The notes beneath the pieces are model-generated. The model was not told the origin of the DNA and did not search any database. It was given only the letters and a program-made list of their open reading frames with translations. A program made the position numbers and the translations under genes. From Rhabditoides inermis (lineage: Eukaryota; Nematoda; Chromadorea; Rhabditida; Rhabditidae), in NCBI GenBank assembly GCA_963966185.1, contig CAWZYM010000290.1:1-64000 (forward strand): a stretch of DNA of 64,000 nt, given 5' to 3'. Shown here one piece after another: positions 39,215 to 51,180 of the stretch (its first letter is position 1; each line of letters starts with the position of its first letter).

Positions 39215-42200
39215 TATACAGTAGTAAGGATAGCGCAGCGGCATGCAGAACCGCGCCGTTTATTCGTTTCATTATCGTTTGCTATTTCTGACGGTGAAAC
39301 ATCAATGTTTGTATCATGCTCAACCTACTGAGAGATGTTTTGCAAAGAATGCACTTCGTCGGAGGTACAAGGAGATATACAGTAGTAAGGATAGCGCAGC
39401 GGCATGCAGAACCGCGCCGTTCATTCGTTTCATTATCGTTTGCTATTTCTGACGGTGAAACATCAATGTTTGTATCATGCTCAACCTACTGAGAAATGTT
39501 TTGCAAAGAATGCACTTCGTCGGAGGTACAAGGAGATATACAGTAGTAAGGATAGCGCAGCGGCATGCAGAACCGCGCCGTTCATTCGTTTCATTATCGT
39601 TTGCTATTTCTGACGGTAAAACATTAATGTTTGCATCATACTCAACCTACTGAGAGAAATTTTGCAAAGAATGCACTTCGTCGGAGGTACAAGGAGATAT
39701 ACAGTAGTAAGGATAGCGCAGTGGCATGCAGAACCGCGCCGTTCATTCGTTTCATTTTCGTTTGCTATTTCTGACAGTAAAACATCGATGTTTGCATCAT
39801 GCTCAACCTACTGAGAGATATTTTGCAAAGAATGCACTTCGTCGGAGGTACAAGGAGATATACAGTAGTAAGGATAGCGCAGTGGCATGCAGAACCGCGC
39901 CGTTCATTCGTTTTATTATCGTTTGCTATTTCTGACGGTAAAACATTCATGTTTGCACCATACTCAACCTACTGAGAGATATTTTGCAAAGAATGCACTT
40001 CGTCGGAGGTACAAGGAGATATACAGTTAAAAGGATAGCGCAGTGGCATGCAGAGCCGCGCCGTTCATTCGTTTTGTTATCGTTTGCTATTTCTGACGGT
40101 AAAACATCAATGTTTGCATCATGCTCAACCTACTGAGAGATATTTTCAAAGAATGCACTTCGTCAGAGGTACAAGGAGATATACAGTAGTAAGGATAGCG
40201 CAGTGGCATGCAGAACCGCGCCGTTCATTCGTTTCATTATCGTTTGCTATTTCTGACGGTAAAACTTCAATGTTTGCATCATGCTCAACCTACTGAGAGA
40301 TATTCTGCAAAGAATGCACTTCGTCAGAGGTACAAGGAGATATACAGTAGTGAGGATAGCGCAGTGGCATGCAGAACCGCGCCGTTCATTCGTTTCATTA
40401 TCGTTTGCTATTTCTGACGGTAAAATATTAATGTTTGCATCATGCTCAACCTACTGAGAGATATTTTGCAAAGAATGCACTTCGTCGGAGGTACAAGGAG
40501 ATATACAGTAGTAAGAATATCGCAGTGGCATGCAGAACCGCGCCGTTCATTCGTTTCATTATCGTTTGCTATTTCTGACGGTGAAACATCAATGTTTGCA
40601 TCATGCTCAACCTACTGAGAGATATTTTGCAAAGAATGCACTTCGTCGGAGGTACAAGGAGATATACAGTAGTAAGGATAGCGCAGTGGCATGCAGAACC
40701 GCGCCGTTCATTCGTTTCATTATCGTTTGCTATTTCTGACGGTAAAACATCAATGTTTGCATCATGCTTAACCTACTGAGAGATATTTTGCAAAGAATAC
40801 ACTTCGTCGGAGGTACAAGGAGATATACAGTAGTAAGAATAGCGCAGTGGCATGCAGAACCGCGCCGTTCATTCGTTTTATTATCGTTCGCTATTTCTGA
40901 CGGTAAAACATCAATGTTTGCATCATGCTTAACCTACTGAGAGATATTTTGCAAAGAATACACTTCGTCGGAGGTACAAGGAGATATACAGTAGTAAGAA
41001 TAGCGCAGTGGCATGCAGAACCGCGCCGTTCATTCGTTTCATTATCGTTTGCTATTTCTGACGGTAAAATATTAATGTTTGCATCATGCTCAACCTACTG
41101 AGAGATATTTTGCAAAGAATGCACTTCGTCGGAGGTACAAGGAGATATACAGTAGTAAGAATATCGCAGTGGCATGCAGAACCGCGCCGTTCATTCGTTT
41201 CATTATCGTTTGCTATTTCTGACGGTGAAACATCAATGTTTGCATCATGCTCAACCTACTGAGAGATATTTTGCAAAGAATGCACTTCGTCGGAGGTACA
41301 AGGAGATATACAGTAGTAAGGATAGCGCAGTGGCATGCAGAACCGCGCCGTTCATTCGTTTCATTATCGTTTGCTAATTCTGACGGTAAAACATCAATGT
41401 TTGCATCATGCTCAACCTACTGAGAGATATTTTGCAAAGAATGCACTTCGTCGGAGGTACAAGGAGATATACAGTTATAAGGATAGCGCAGTGGCATGCA
41501 GAACCGCGCCGTTCATTCGTTTCATTATCGTTTGCTATTTCTGACGGTAAAACATCAATGTTTGCATCATGCTTAACCTACTGAGAGATATTTTGCAAAG
41601 AATACACTTCGTCGGAGGTACAAGGAGATATACAGTAGTAAGAATAGCGCAGTGGCATGCAGAACCGCGCCGTTCATTCGTTTTATTATCGTTCGCTATT
41701 TCTGACGGTAAAACATCAATGTTTGCATCATGTTCAACCAACTGAGAAATATTTTGCAAAAAATGCACTTCGTCGAAGGTACAAGAAGATATACAGTAGT
41801 AAGAATAGCGCAGTGGCATGCAGAACCGCGCCGTTCATTCGTTTCATTATCGTTTGCTATTTCTGGCGGTAAAACATCATTGTTTGCATCATGCTCAACC
41901 TACTGAGAGATATTTTGCAAAGAATGCCCTTCGTCGGAGGCACAAGGAGATATACAGTTATAAGGATAGCGCAGTGGCATGCAGAACCGCGCCGTTCATT
42001 CGTTTCATTATCGTTTGCTTATTCTGACGGTGAAACATCAATGTTCGCATCATGCTTAACCTCCTGAGAGATGTTTTGCAAAAAATGCACTTCGTCGGAG
42101 GTACAAGGAGATATACAGTAGTAAGGATAGCGCAGTGGCATGCAGAACCGCGCCGTTCATTCGTTTAATTTTCGTTTGCTATTTCTGACAGTAAAACATT

Positions 42201-45200
42201 GATGTTTGCATCATGCTCAACCTACTGAGAGATATTTTGCAAATAAATGCACTTCGTCGGAGGTACAAGGAGATATACAGTAGTGAGGATAGCGCAGTGG
42301 CATGCAGAACCGCGCCGTTCATTCGTTTTATTATCGTTTGCCATTTCTGACAGTAAAACATTAACGTTTGCATCATACTCAACCTACTGAGAGAAATTTT
42401 GCAAAGAATGCACTTCGTCGGAGGTACAAGGAGATATACAGTAGTAAGGATAGCGCAGTGGCATGCAGAACCGCGCCGTTCATTCTTTTCATTTTCGTTT
42501 GCTATTTCTGACAGTAAAACATCGATGTTTGCATCATGCTCAACCTACTGAGAGATATTTTGCAAAGAATGCACTTCGTCGGAGGTACAAGGAGATATAC
42601 AGTAGTAAGGATAGCGCAGTGGCATGCAGAACCGCGCCGTTCATTCGTTTTATTATCGTTTGCTATTTCTGACGGTAAAACATCAATGTTTGCATCATGG
42701 TCAACCTACTGAGAGATATTTTGCAAAGAATGCACTTCGTCGGAGGTACAAGGAGATATACAGTAGTAAGGACAGCGCAGTGGCATGCAGAACCGCGCCG
42801 TTCATTCGTTTCATTATCGTTTGCTAATTCTGACGGTAAAACATCAATGTTTGCATCATGTTCAACCGACTGAGAAATATTTTGCAAAAAATGCACTTCG
42901 TCGAAGGTACAAGAAGATATACAGTAGTAAGAATAGCGCAGTGGCATGCAGAACCGCGCCGTTCATTCGTTTCATTATCGTTTGCTATTTCTGACGGTAA
43001 AACATCAATGTTTGCATCATGTTCAACCGACTGAGAGATATTTTGCAAAGAATGCACTTTGTCGGAGGTACAAGGAGATATACAGTAGTAAGGATAGCGC
43101 AGTGGCATGCAGAACCGCGCCGTTCATTCGTTTTATTATCGTTTGCTATTTCTGACGGTAAAACATCAATGTTTGCATCATGGTCAACCTACTGAGAGAT
43201 ATTTTGCAAAGAATGCACTTCGTCGGAGGTACAAGGAGATATACAGTAGTAAGGACAGCGCAGTGGCATGCAGAACCGCGCCGTTCATTCGTTTCATTAT
43301 CGTTTGCTAATTCTGACGGTAAAACATCAATGTTTGCATCATGTTCAACCGACTGAGAAATATTTTGCAAAAAATGCACTTCGTCGAAGGTACAAGAAGA
43401 TATACAGTAGTAAGAATAGCGCAGTGGCATGCAGAACCGCGCCGTTCATTCGTTTCATTATCGTTTGCTATTTCTGACGGTAAAACATCATTGTTTGCAT
43501 CATGCTCAACCTACTGAGAGATATTTTGCAAAGAATGCCCTTCGTCGGAGGCACAAGGAGATATACAGTTATAAGGATAGCGCAGTGGTATGCAGAACCG
43601 CGCCGTTCATTCGTTTCATTATCGTTTGCTTATTCTGACGGTGAAACATCAATGTTCGCATCATGCTCAACCTCCTGAGAGATGTTTTGCAAAAAATGCA
43701 CTTCGTCGGAGGTACAAGGAGATATACAGTAGTAAGGATAGCGCAGTGGCATGCAGAACCGCGCCGTTCATTCGTTTCATTTTCGTTTGCTATTTCTGAC
43801 AGTAAAACATTGATGTTTGCCTCATGCTCAACCTACTGAGAGATATTTTGCAGAGAATGCACTTCGTCGGAGGTACAAGGAGATATACAGTAGTGAGGAT
43901 AGCGCAGTGGCATGCAGAACCGCGCCGTTCATTCGTTTTATTATCGTTTGCTATTTCTGACGGTAAAACATTAATGTTTGCATCATACTCAACCTACTGA
44001 GAGAAATTTTGCAAAGAATGCACTTCGTCGGAGGTACAAGGAGATATACAGTAGTAAGAATAGCGCAGTGGCATGCAGAACCGCGCCGTTCATTCGTTTC
44101 ATTTTCGTTTGCTATTTCTGACAGTAAAACATCGATGTTTGCTACATGCTCAACCTACTGAGAGATATTTTGCAAAGAGTGCACTTCGTCGGAGGTACAA
44201 GGAGATATACAGTAGTAAGGATAGCGCAGTGGCATGCAGAACCGCGCCGTTCATTCGTTTTATTATCGTTTGCTATTTCTGACGGTAAAACATTCATGTT
44301 TGCACCATACTCAACCTACTGAGAGATATTTTGCCAAGAATGCACTTCGTCGGAGGTACAAGGAGATATACAGTTAAAAGGATAGCGCAGTGGCATGCAG
44401 AGCCGCGCCGTTCATTCGTTTCATTATCGTTTGCTATTTCTGACGGTAAAACATCAATGTTTGCATCATGCTCAACCTACTGAGAGATATTTTGCAAAGA
44501 ATGCACTTCGTCAGAGGTACAAGGAGATATACAGTAGTAAGGATAGCGCAGTGGCATGCAGAACCGCGCCGTTCATTCGGTTCATTATCGTTTGCTATTT
44601 CTGACGGTAAAACATCAATGTTTGCACCATGCTCAACCTACTGAGAGATATTTTGCTAAGAATGCACTTCTTCAGAGTTACAAGGAGATATACAGTAGTA
44701 AGGATAGCGCAGTGGCATGCAGAACCGCGCCGTTCATTCGTTTCATTATCGTTTGCTATTTCTGACGGTAAAACATCAATGTTTGTATCATGCTCAACCT
44801 ACTGAGAGATATTTTGCAAAGAATGCACTTCGTCAGAGGTACAAGGAGATATACAGTAGTGAGGATAGCGCAGTGGCATGCAGAACCGCGCCGTTCATTC
44901 GTTTCATTATCGTTTGCTATTTCTGACGGTAAAATATTAATGTTTGCATCATGCTCAACCTACTGAGAGATATTTTGCAAAGAATGCACTTCGTCGGAGG
45001 TACAAGGAGATATACAGTAGTAAGGATAGCGCAGTGGCATGCAGAACCGCGCCGTTTATTCGTTTCATTATCATTTGCTATTTCTGACAGTAAAACATCA
45101 ATGTTTGCATCATGCTTAACCTACTGAGGGATATTTTGCAAAGAACACACTTCGTCGGAGGTACAAGGAGATATACAGTAGTAAGAATAGCGCAGTGGCA

Positions 45201-45692
45201 TGCAGAACCGCGCCGTTCATTCGTTTTATTATCGTTTGCTATTTCTGACGGTAAAACATCAATGTTTGCATCATGTTCAACCTACTGAGAAATATTTTGC
45301 AAAAAATGCACTTCGTCAAAGGTACAAGAAGATATACAGTAGTAAGAATAGCGCAGTGGCATGCAGAACCGCGCCGTTCATTCGTTTCATTATCGTTTGC
45401 TATTTCTGACGGTAAAACATCATTGTTTGCATCATGCTCAACCTACTGAGAGATATTTTGCAAAGAAGGCCCTTCGTCGAAGGCACAAGGAGATATACAG
45501 TTATAAGGATAGCGCAGTGGTATGCAGAACCGCGCCGTTCATTCGTTTCATTATCGTTTGCTTATTCTGACGGTGAAACATCAATGTTCGCATCATGCTC
45601 AACCTCCTGAGAGATGTTTTGCAAAAAATGCACTTCGTCGAAGGTACAAGGAGATATACAGTAGTAAGGATAGCGCAGTGGCATGCAGAACC
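39215..45692 (+). repeat. 161 bp satellite array, block D
   Basis: About 40 monomers in the plus orientation, more divergent from each other than in block B (scattered indels such as ATTTTCAAAGAATG at 40,143 and GCAAATAAATGC at 42,239). Common local variants are TTTTCGTTTGC, CTCCTGAGAGATG and CCTTCGTCGGAGGCAC. The block is cut at 45,692, within GCAGAACC, by a retrotransposon. Confidence 0.96.
42600..43480 (+). repeat. Satellite trimer repeat, 483 bp
   Basis: Three monomers recur with an offset of 483 bp (42,624 with 43,107; 42,785 with 43,268). Shared markers are CATGGTCAACC, TGCTAATTCTGACGG and CATGTTCAACCGACTGAG. It is a local duplication within block D. Confidence 0.8.
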
Positions 45693-47552
45693 AATAAACT
45701 TTCATCAACGAGACCCCACTCCATCGATTCTAATAGGTCACAGCGTCGCCTACGTAAAGCAATAGTTTCTTGGAATTGCAAGCGTGAATCTAAATTGATC
45801 GTTAATGGCAATAAATCAGCTTTCTATCGTGATGTTCGAAATAAAATGCATCCCGACGGTGGCATCGGCGCAATTTGTCACGATGATATTTTCATTCACA
45901 ATGCGCTGGACAAATGTGAGATCTTTGCTGACTATTTTGAATCAGTTTATCGCGATTCCATCACACCACCTGGTGCTGACTTGCCTAAACTACCACATTC
46001 ACTTGATATGATTGACATTACCCTTCTCGAAGTTCATAAAATCATTTCCAAACTCGATTCCAAATATAACACTTCTCCAGATGGTATTAACAACGTGTTT
46101 CTGAAACGTACGGCAACTTCCATATCGGTTCCATTGACGATTCTTTTTGCAATGTCCATGTCTGTCAGAGAAATCCCATCTATTTGGAAAGAAGCTTGGG
46201 TGAAACCATTATTCAAAAAAGGCGCACGTGAATCTGTCTCAAACTACAGACCGATTTCTCTCACATGTAGCATCTCTAAAGTTATGGAAAGAATATGCGT
46301 TCAGCAGATTACAAAATACTTAGAAAAGCACAACCTACTCTCCAAAAAACAATTTGGTTTTCGCAAAAATCGATCCACTAATGCACAACTAATTGAATGT
46401 CATATGAATTGGTGCAAGCATATTTCATCTGGTTCCGTAATAGATTGCATCTATTTCGACTTTAAAAAAGCATTTGATACCATCAACCATGACCTTCTTT
46501 TCAAGAAACTTGACGCTATCGGTATTCGCGGTAATGCTCTTGGCTGGATAATTGAATTTCTCAAAAATCGCAAGCAATCTGTTATGATTGGATCTAAGCG
46601 TTCCTCACCGCGCACTGTTAATTGTGGCGTTCCACAAGGTTCGTGTCTTGGACCCTTGCTGTTCAACATTTTCATAGATAACATTCCTGATAATTTACCA
46701 GATGGCGTTTATTATGCGCTTTATGCAGACGATTTGAAAATTTACTTTCCTTTTGATTTTACCAGTACTTCTGCGAAGTCTATTTTCCAAAAAGCCATTG
46801 ACATAGTCGCAGCATGGTCAGCTTCATGGGGACTTCAAATATCCACTGAGAAAACTCAAATATTGCATGTAGGCAAGCGGAATCCAAAGCACACTTATAT
46901 CGTCCACGACTCAACTCTCAAACCAGTAGATTCTGCAAAGGATCTTGGTATTCTCATGAGTAATAACTTATTGTTCCGTGATCATTTCAAACAAATAATT
47001 CAACAAACTCTGTATTCTATAAATGATTTTTTTCGGACATACAAAACACGAAATCCCACACTACTGATCACCGCATACACAACCTATTTTCGCTGTAAAT
47101 TAGAATATTGCACTGAGCTCTGGAACCCTACTGATGTTGCTTCTGTAAACCTAATTGAGAGCATACAACGCTATTATACTCGTCGTGTGTGTCAGCGTAT
47201 CGGGCGCAGCCTATCATATCCTCAACGCCTTGAGCTTTTCAATCTTCAAACTCTCGAAAATAGACGATTCTTGAATGATGTCACATACATTCACAAAGTA
47301 ATCCACTCGAAAACTATATTGGACTATCATGGTCTTTTTGCAATTATTCCATCTCGTACTCGTGGCTCTCATGAATTTAGAATTGTTCCATCATTTGATC
47401 ACACAGGCCGTACCAGCACTTTTTTAAGCAGAACCTTCGCAATATGGAATGCGCTTTCTCGTGACCTAATCTCCATCAATGATCCCTCTATCTTCAAATC
47501 ACAACTCTCTACATTAGATCTCATGCCACCTAGCAAATTGCGCAACCTATAG
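45522..47552 (+). CDS. Reverse transcriptase of non-LTR retrotransposon, fused in frame to satellite sequence
   Basis: The open frame of 676 codons runs from an ATG in the satellite (45,522). Residues 1-57 are satellite-derived and the remaining 619 belong to the retrotransposon. RT motifs in order: FDFKKAFD at about residue 312, VPQGSCLGPLLF at 370 and the catalytic YADD at 401-404, followed by the thumb and a C-terminal LEYCTELWNP/ESIQRYYTRR region typical of the CR1/jockey group. The upstream part (KSAFYRDVRNK, about residues 100-110) is the linker that precedes RT in these elements. The apurinic endonuclease domain is absent because of 5' truncation. The enzyme would copy element RNA at a nicked target, but without endonuclease and promoter it is unlikely to act alone. 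The satellite ATG is probably not a real start. Confidence 0.85.
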   Translation: MQNRAVHSFHYRLLILTVKHQCSHHAQPPERCFAKNALRRRYKEIYSSKDSAVACRTNKLSSTRPHSIDSNRSQRRLRKAIVSWNCKRESKLIVNGNKSAFYRDVRNKMHPDGGIGAICHDDIFIHNALDKCEIFADYFESVYRDSITPPGADLPKLPHSLDMIDITLLEVHKIISKLDSKYNTSPDGINNVFLKRTATSISVPLTILFAMSMSVREIPSIWKEAWVKPLFKKGARESVSNYRPISLTCSISKVMERICVQQITKYLEKHNLLSKKQFGFRKNRSTNAQLIECHMNWCKHISSGSVIDCIYFDFKKAFDTINHDLLFKKLDAIGIRGNALGWIIEFLKNRKQSVMIGSKRSSPRTVNCGVPQGSCLGPLLFNIFIDNIPDNLPDGVYYALYADDLKIYFPFDFTSTSAKSIFQKAIDIVAAWSASWGLQISTEKTQILHVGKRNPKHTYIVHDSTLKPVDSAKDLGILMSNNLLFRDHFKQIIQQTLYSINDFFRTYKTRNPTLLITAYTTYFRCKLEYCTELWNPTDVASVNLIESIQRYYTRRVCQRIGRSLSYPQRLELFNLQTLENRRFLNDVTYIHKVIHSKTILDYHGLFAIIPSRTRGSHEFRIVPSFDHTGRTSTFLSRTFAIWNALSRDLISINDPSIFKSQLSTLDLMPPSKLRNL

Positions 47553-47706
47553 AGAGCTCTCCCCCCACTTCCTTTTTCCATGTAATACTATGTGATTATG
47601 TTCGTGTTCAATATCATTGAAACCCCGTTTATACCTGCCGTTTGTATTGCTCACTTTTTGTTTATAATTGCGTTTTTTTTCCATGTTATCGGTAATAAAC
47701 CTATCT
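45693..47706 (+). mobile_element. 5'-truncated non-LTR retrotransposon (CR1/jockey-like)
   Basis: A 2.0 kb insertion starts abruptly at AATAAACTTTC inside a satellite monomer and ends with an AATAAA-containing 3' tail (TAATAAACCTATCTAA). Satellite resumes at CCGCGCCGTTC. AACC is present on both sides (45,689-45,692 and 47,707-47,710), a possible 4 bp target duplication. Only the reverse transcriptase half of ORF2 plus a 154 bp 3' UTR is present; the endonuclease is missing. This is the usual outcome of incomplete target-primed reverse transcription. With no stop in the frame, the insertion is young. Confidence 0.88.
47694..47699 (+). terminator. Poly(A) signal of the retrotransposon
   Basis: AATAAA lies about 12 bp before the junction with satellite and 140 bp after the RT stop codon, fitting the 3' end of the element. 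Confidence 0.5.
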
Positions 47707-48822
47707 AACCGCGCCGTTCATTCGTTCCATTTTCGTTTGCTATTTCTGACAGTAAAACATTGATGTTTGCATCATGCTCAACCTACTGAGAGATATTTTG
47801 CAAAGAATGCCCTTCGTCGGAGGCACAAGGAGATATACAGTTATAACGATAGCGCAGTGGTATGCAGAACCGCGCCGTTCATTCGTTTCATTATCGTTTG
47901 CTTATTCTGACGGTGAAACATCAATGTTTGCATCATGCTCAACCTCCTGAGAGATGTTTTGCAAAAAATGCATTTCGTCGGAGGTACAAGGAGATATACA
48001 GTAGTAAGGATAGCGCAGTGGCATGCAGAACCGCGCCGTTCATTCGTTTCATTTTCGTTTGCTATTTCTGACAGTAAAACATTGATGTTTGCATCATGCT
48101 CAACCTACTGAGAGATATTTTGCAAAGAATGCACTTCGTCGGAGGTACAAGGAGATATACAGTAGTGAGGATAGCGCAGTGGCATGCAGAACCGCGCCGT
48201 TCATTCGTTTTATTATCGTTTGCTATTTCTGACGGTACAACATTAATGTTTGCATCATACTCAACCTACTGAGAGAAATTTTGCAAAGAATGCACTTCGT
48301 CGGAGGTACAAGGACATATTCAAAGGTAAGGATAGCGCAGTGGCATGCAGAACCGCGCCGTTCATCCGTTTCATTTTCGTTTGCTATTTCTGACAGTAAA
48401 ACATCGATGTTTGCATCATGCTCAACCTACTGAGAGATATTTTGCAAAGAATGCACTTCGTCGGAGGTACAAGGAGATATACAGTAGTAAGGATAGCGCA
48501 GTGGCATGCAGAACCGCGCCGTTCATTCGTTTTATTATCGTTTGCTATTTCTGACGGTAAAACATCAATGTTTGTATCATGCTCAACCTACTGAGAGATA
48601 TTTTGCAAAGAATGCACTTCGTCGAAGGTACAAGGAGATATACAGTAGTAAGAATAGCTCAGTGGCATGCAGAACCGCGCCGTTCATTCGTTTCATTTTC
48701 GTTTGCTATTTCTGACGGTAAAACATCATTGTTTGCATCATGCTCAACCTACTGAGAGATATTTTGCAACGAATGCACTTCGTCGGAGGTACAAGGAGAT
48801 ATACAGTAGTAAGGACTAGCGC
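47707..48822 (+). repeat. 161 bp satellite array, block E (right end of array)
   Basis: About seven monomers continue after the retrotransposon, of the same sub-types as block D (CTCCTGAGAGATG, TTTTCGTTTGC). The last monomer breaks off at CAGTAGTAAGGACTAGCGC, where a GC-rich hairpin repeat begins. No further satellite occurs to the right. Confidence 0.95.
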
Positions 48823-48984
48823 TCCGGCGCGCTATCGCGCGCCTCCGCACTAGGTATACAAAAATAGAGAAATAGAAGAATAGTTCGTCTTGCATGTTTG
48901 ATAGTTGATTGCTCTCTAATGACTCTTGCGAAGATACATACACGCAAGGGTTGTAGTTGAAGTGTTCAAGTTCTATGTATTTTG
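48823..48984 (+). repeat. Hairpin-headed direct repeat R, left copy
   Basis: This 162 bp segment opens with a GC hairpin (GGCGCGC-TATC-GCGCGCC) and runs to TTCTATGTATTTTGT. It recurs at 51,181-51,342 with a few differences (TATC to TGTC in the loop, a 1 bp indel, single substitutions). It marks the border between satellite and unique DNA. CTAG follows the hairpin at 6 nt, which recalls a Helitron 3' end, but the identity is not established. Confidence 0.8.
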
Positions 48985-49135
48985 TATATGTAGCTTAATT
49001 TTTTTGTTTTTTTCCAATTATCTCTCCTACTTATTTTTCACTTATTTCATCTTTCACAGATGTAAACTGCCCCATCTCTCTCTCCTCTACACTGTTCTGT
49101 CTACTTTCCATCCTATCTCCCTCCTCCTCCCCCCG

Positions 49136-49137
<2 letters not shown>

Positions 49138-49186
<49 letters not shown>
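49138..49186 (+). repeat. (TC)n microsatellite
   Basis: About 24 uninterrupted TC dinucleotides within a pyrimidine-rich tract. Confidence 0.95.
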
Positions 49187-49189
<3 letters not shown>

Positions 49190-49534
49190 TCGACACAGTT
49201 CTACTCTCCCATATCTCTGCTCTCGCTATCTCTTTCTCTCTTTCTCTTTCTCTCTCAGTATTATATTCTCTAGAAACAGTATTTTATTCTCTATTGTCTA
49301 CTGTCAACTTTCTAGAGACAATACTAATACTATGCTCTTGTTTGTCTACTGCATCTTTTTCTACTACTGTGACAACAACTTTCTAGAGACATTACTATGT
49401 TTTCTTCTGTCTACTTTCACCTCTCGTCACCTCTTCCACTCTCACTCTCACATCTGCAGTAATCACTATCACTGCGACTTTCGAGAAACAGTTATGTCTA
49501 CTCTCCCTTCTCTCTCCTCTTTTCTCTATCCTAT

Positions 49535-49562
49535 TCTCTCTCTCTCTCTCTCTCTCTCTCTT

Positions 49563-49600
<38 letters not shown>

Positions 49601-49604
49601 TCTC
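49535..49604 (+). repeat. (TC)n microsatellite, interrupted
   Basis: Two TC runs (49,535-49,560 and 49,567-49,604) separated by TTCTTT and ending with short CCCTC interruptions. Confidence 0.93.
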
Positions 49605-50446
49605 TTGTATACTTTCACGTCCCCGCTGCGGTGACAACTTTCTAGAGACAGTACTATGGTACTTTCTGTCTACTCTTCTTTTCTCACATCTGCAGTAGTC
49701 ACTGCGACTTTCGAGAGACAGATATGTAAAAACTTTTTTAAACAGAAAGTACTATTCTCTTCTTTACTGTCTTTTCTCCCTACTGTCTACTCTCTCACGT
49801 TTAAAAATATAATTTGACCGCCTGTGCTTGCCAAATGACATGTAATGTCAACTCGATTCTCACCTCACCTCACTTCCACTCGACACTGTATTGCATCGAA
49901 AAGCGGTATTTAAAGCTGAATATGTACAAGAGTTAGTACAAGTAATAAACTCAAAACCTATATTCAACTCAAAAAGAAGCAATACATACATAGTTCTATA
50001 CTACGTCTACAATGACTTCGAGATAATAAGCCGGCTGGCGCGCCCTAACACGTTGTGCGCACGTGTGAAGGAGTTTGAAACAGTTTGAGGTTGATTTGAT
50101 CGTTAGAAAGCACTATCTATTGACGTCTCGAAACATTTTACTTAACTTTTAACCTTCAACTTTTTCGTTTTGGCAAAGTTATTCGTTGAAGATAGAAATT
50201 TTGTCTTTTTTAACTGTTTAGACTTATTCCTATCAAAAAATGCACAACTGAGTGGATATGGGTCAGTGACTGCGAATGCCAACTATTCGATATCGATCGG
50301 TTGACCTGGCGGCTGGTAGCGAGCTATACGGTGGGCGCGACCCCAGCAAGTATCGCGTGCTCAGAAAATGTCTAATACTGTATGAAGACAAAGTCCAATC
50401 GATCTGAAACTTTTACAGAAGGGCTTTTTTGCCCAGAAAAGCTTAA

Positions 50447-50753
50447 AGGGAGTGTACACTCTGAATTTCGAAGTTGAGTTAGCACCGGGATGTGAAAAAA
50501 TGTTGAAAATGATGTACTTTTGTCAATGCAACTATGTGTCGGAGATACCAATAAGTCGATGAAAATTCTGTTGAACATTGAAAATTGGCACCAATTGGCA
50601 CCAATTTCTGCATTTTGATACATTTTGCGCTCAATTTTCACCAACTTGCAGACTTTTTCAGCAAATAGTTGTATTGACAAAACTGAGTCGTTTTCAACAT
50701 ATTTTCACATCCCGGTGCTAACTCAATTTCGGAATTCAGAGTGTACACTCCCT
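50447..50753. mobile_element. Small MITE with TTAA flanks
   Basis: A 307 bp element starts AGGGAGTGTACACTCTGAAT and ends with its reverse complement. The inverted arms are about 90 bp (50,447-50,535 and 50,665-50,753), roughly 90 percent alike, and include GTTAGCACCGGGATGTGAAA. TTAA is present directly outside both ends (50,443-50,446 and 50,754-50,757), the target used by piggyBac-type transposases, although the terminal bases are not the usual CCC. It is non-coding and non-autonomous. Confidence 0.72.
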
Positions 50754-51180
50754 TTAAGTTTACAAATTGGACCCTCTATCTCGTCTGTACGAAAAGTCGA
50801 TCATATTTGCCATATTTGGTGACTTTTCAAAAAAGGAAACCAGTTTCTATAATCTATTATACGTAATCTTCCTTCTATTCAATTTTTGTAGAAATCGAAG
50901 ATCATGAATTTTGGGTGCATTTTGGGTGCATTCGCCTATTTGGGCATGAAGATGAGGTCACAGGCAGCTGGTATCGCGGCTATCGACTTTTTCTAGGTCG
51001 ATTCACCTACTCTCCAAATTTGGTTCTAATTGAAGTATTTTGAAATTTTTCTCCATAGTTAAGAGATTAGGTGATAACTATGATTAGGAGATCGCTATTG
51101 ACGAGATATTTGGAATTTTGCGTTCTCAGGTATTGAAGAAACTTTCTAGAAAAAATGAGTAGTTAGAGTAGACTTTGAAA

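Larger units (their letters stand above)
48985..50440. other. Low-complexity, CT-rich gene-free stretch
   Basis: No gene is recognisable. The stretch contains two (TC)n microsatellites and, between 49,290 and 49,730, a degenerate motif repeated several times (ACAACTTTCTAGAGACA at about 49,304, 49,374 and 49,634; ACTGCGACTTTCGAGA at about 49,472 and 49,703), with CTGCAGTARTCACT nearby in two copies. The open frames here are only translations of CT repeats. After 49,800 the sequence is AT-rich and unique. Confidence 0.6.

Noticed and set aside
96..45400. Hundreds of 60-115 codon open frames in the satellite as a multigene family
   Set aside because: They recur with the 161 bp period, change frame at each monomer, overlap each other and exist on both strands. 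They have no start context, signal or domain and are explained by repeat copy number.
3599..48822. CENP-B box in the satellite monomer
   Set aside because: TTCG followed by A at the right spacing occurs (TTCGTTTCATT), but the CGGG half is missing, so the motif match is weak.
48816..48844. Helitron 3' terminus on the minus strand (hairpin then CTAG then T)
   Set aside because: The TAGCGC part is better explained as the last bases of a satellite monomer (AAGGATAGCGC), and the second copy of the repeat lacks that CTAG.
48926..49640. Ser/Leu-rich and Arg/Glu-rich proteins on the two strands
   Set aside because: They are translations of (TC)n and (GA)n microsatellites.
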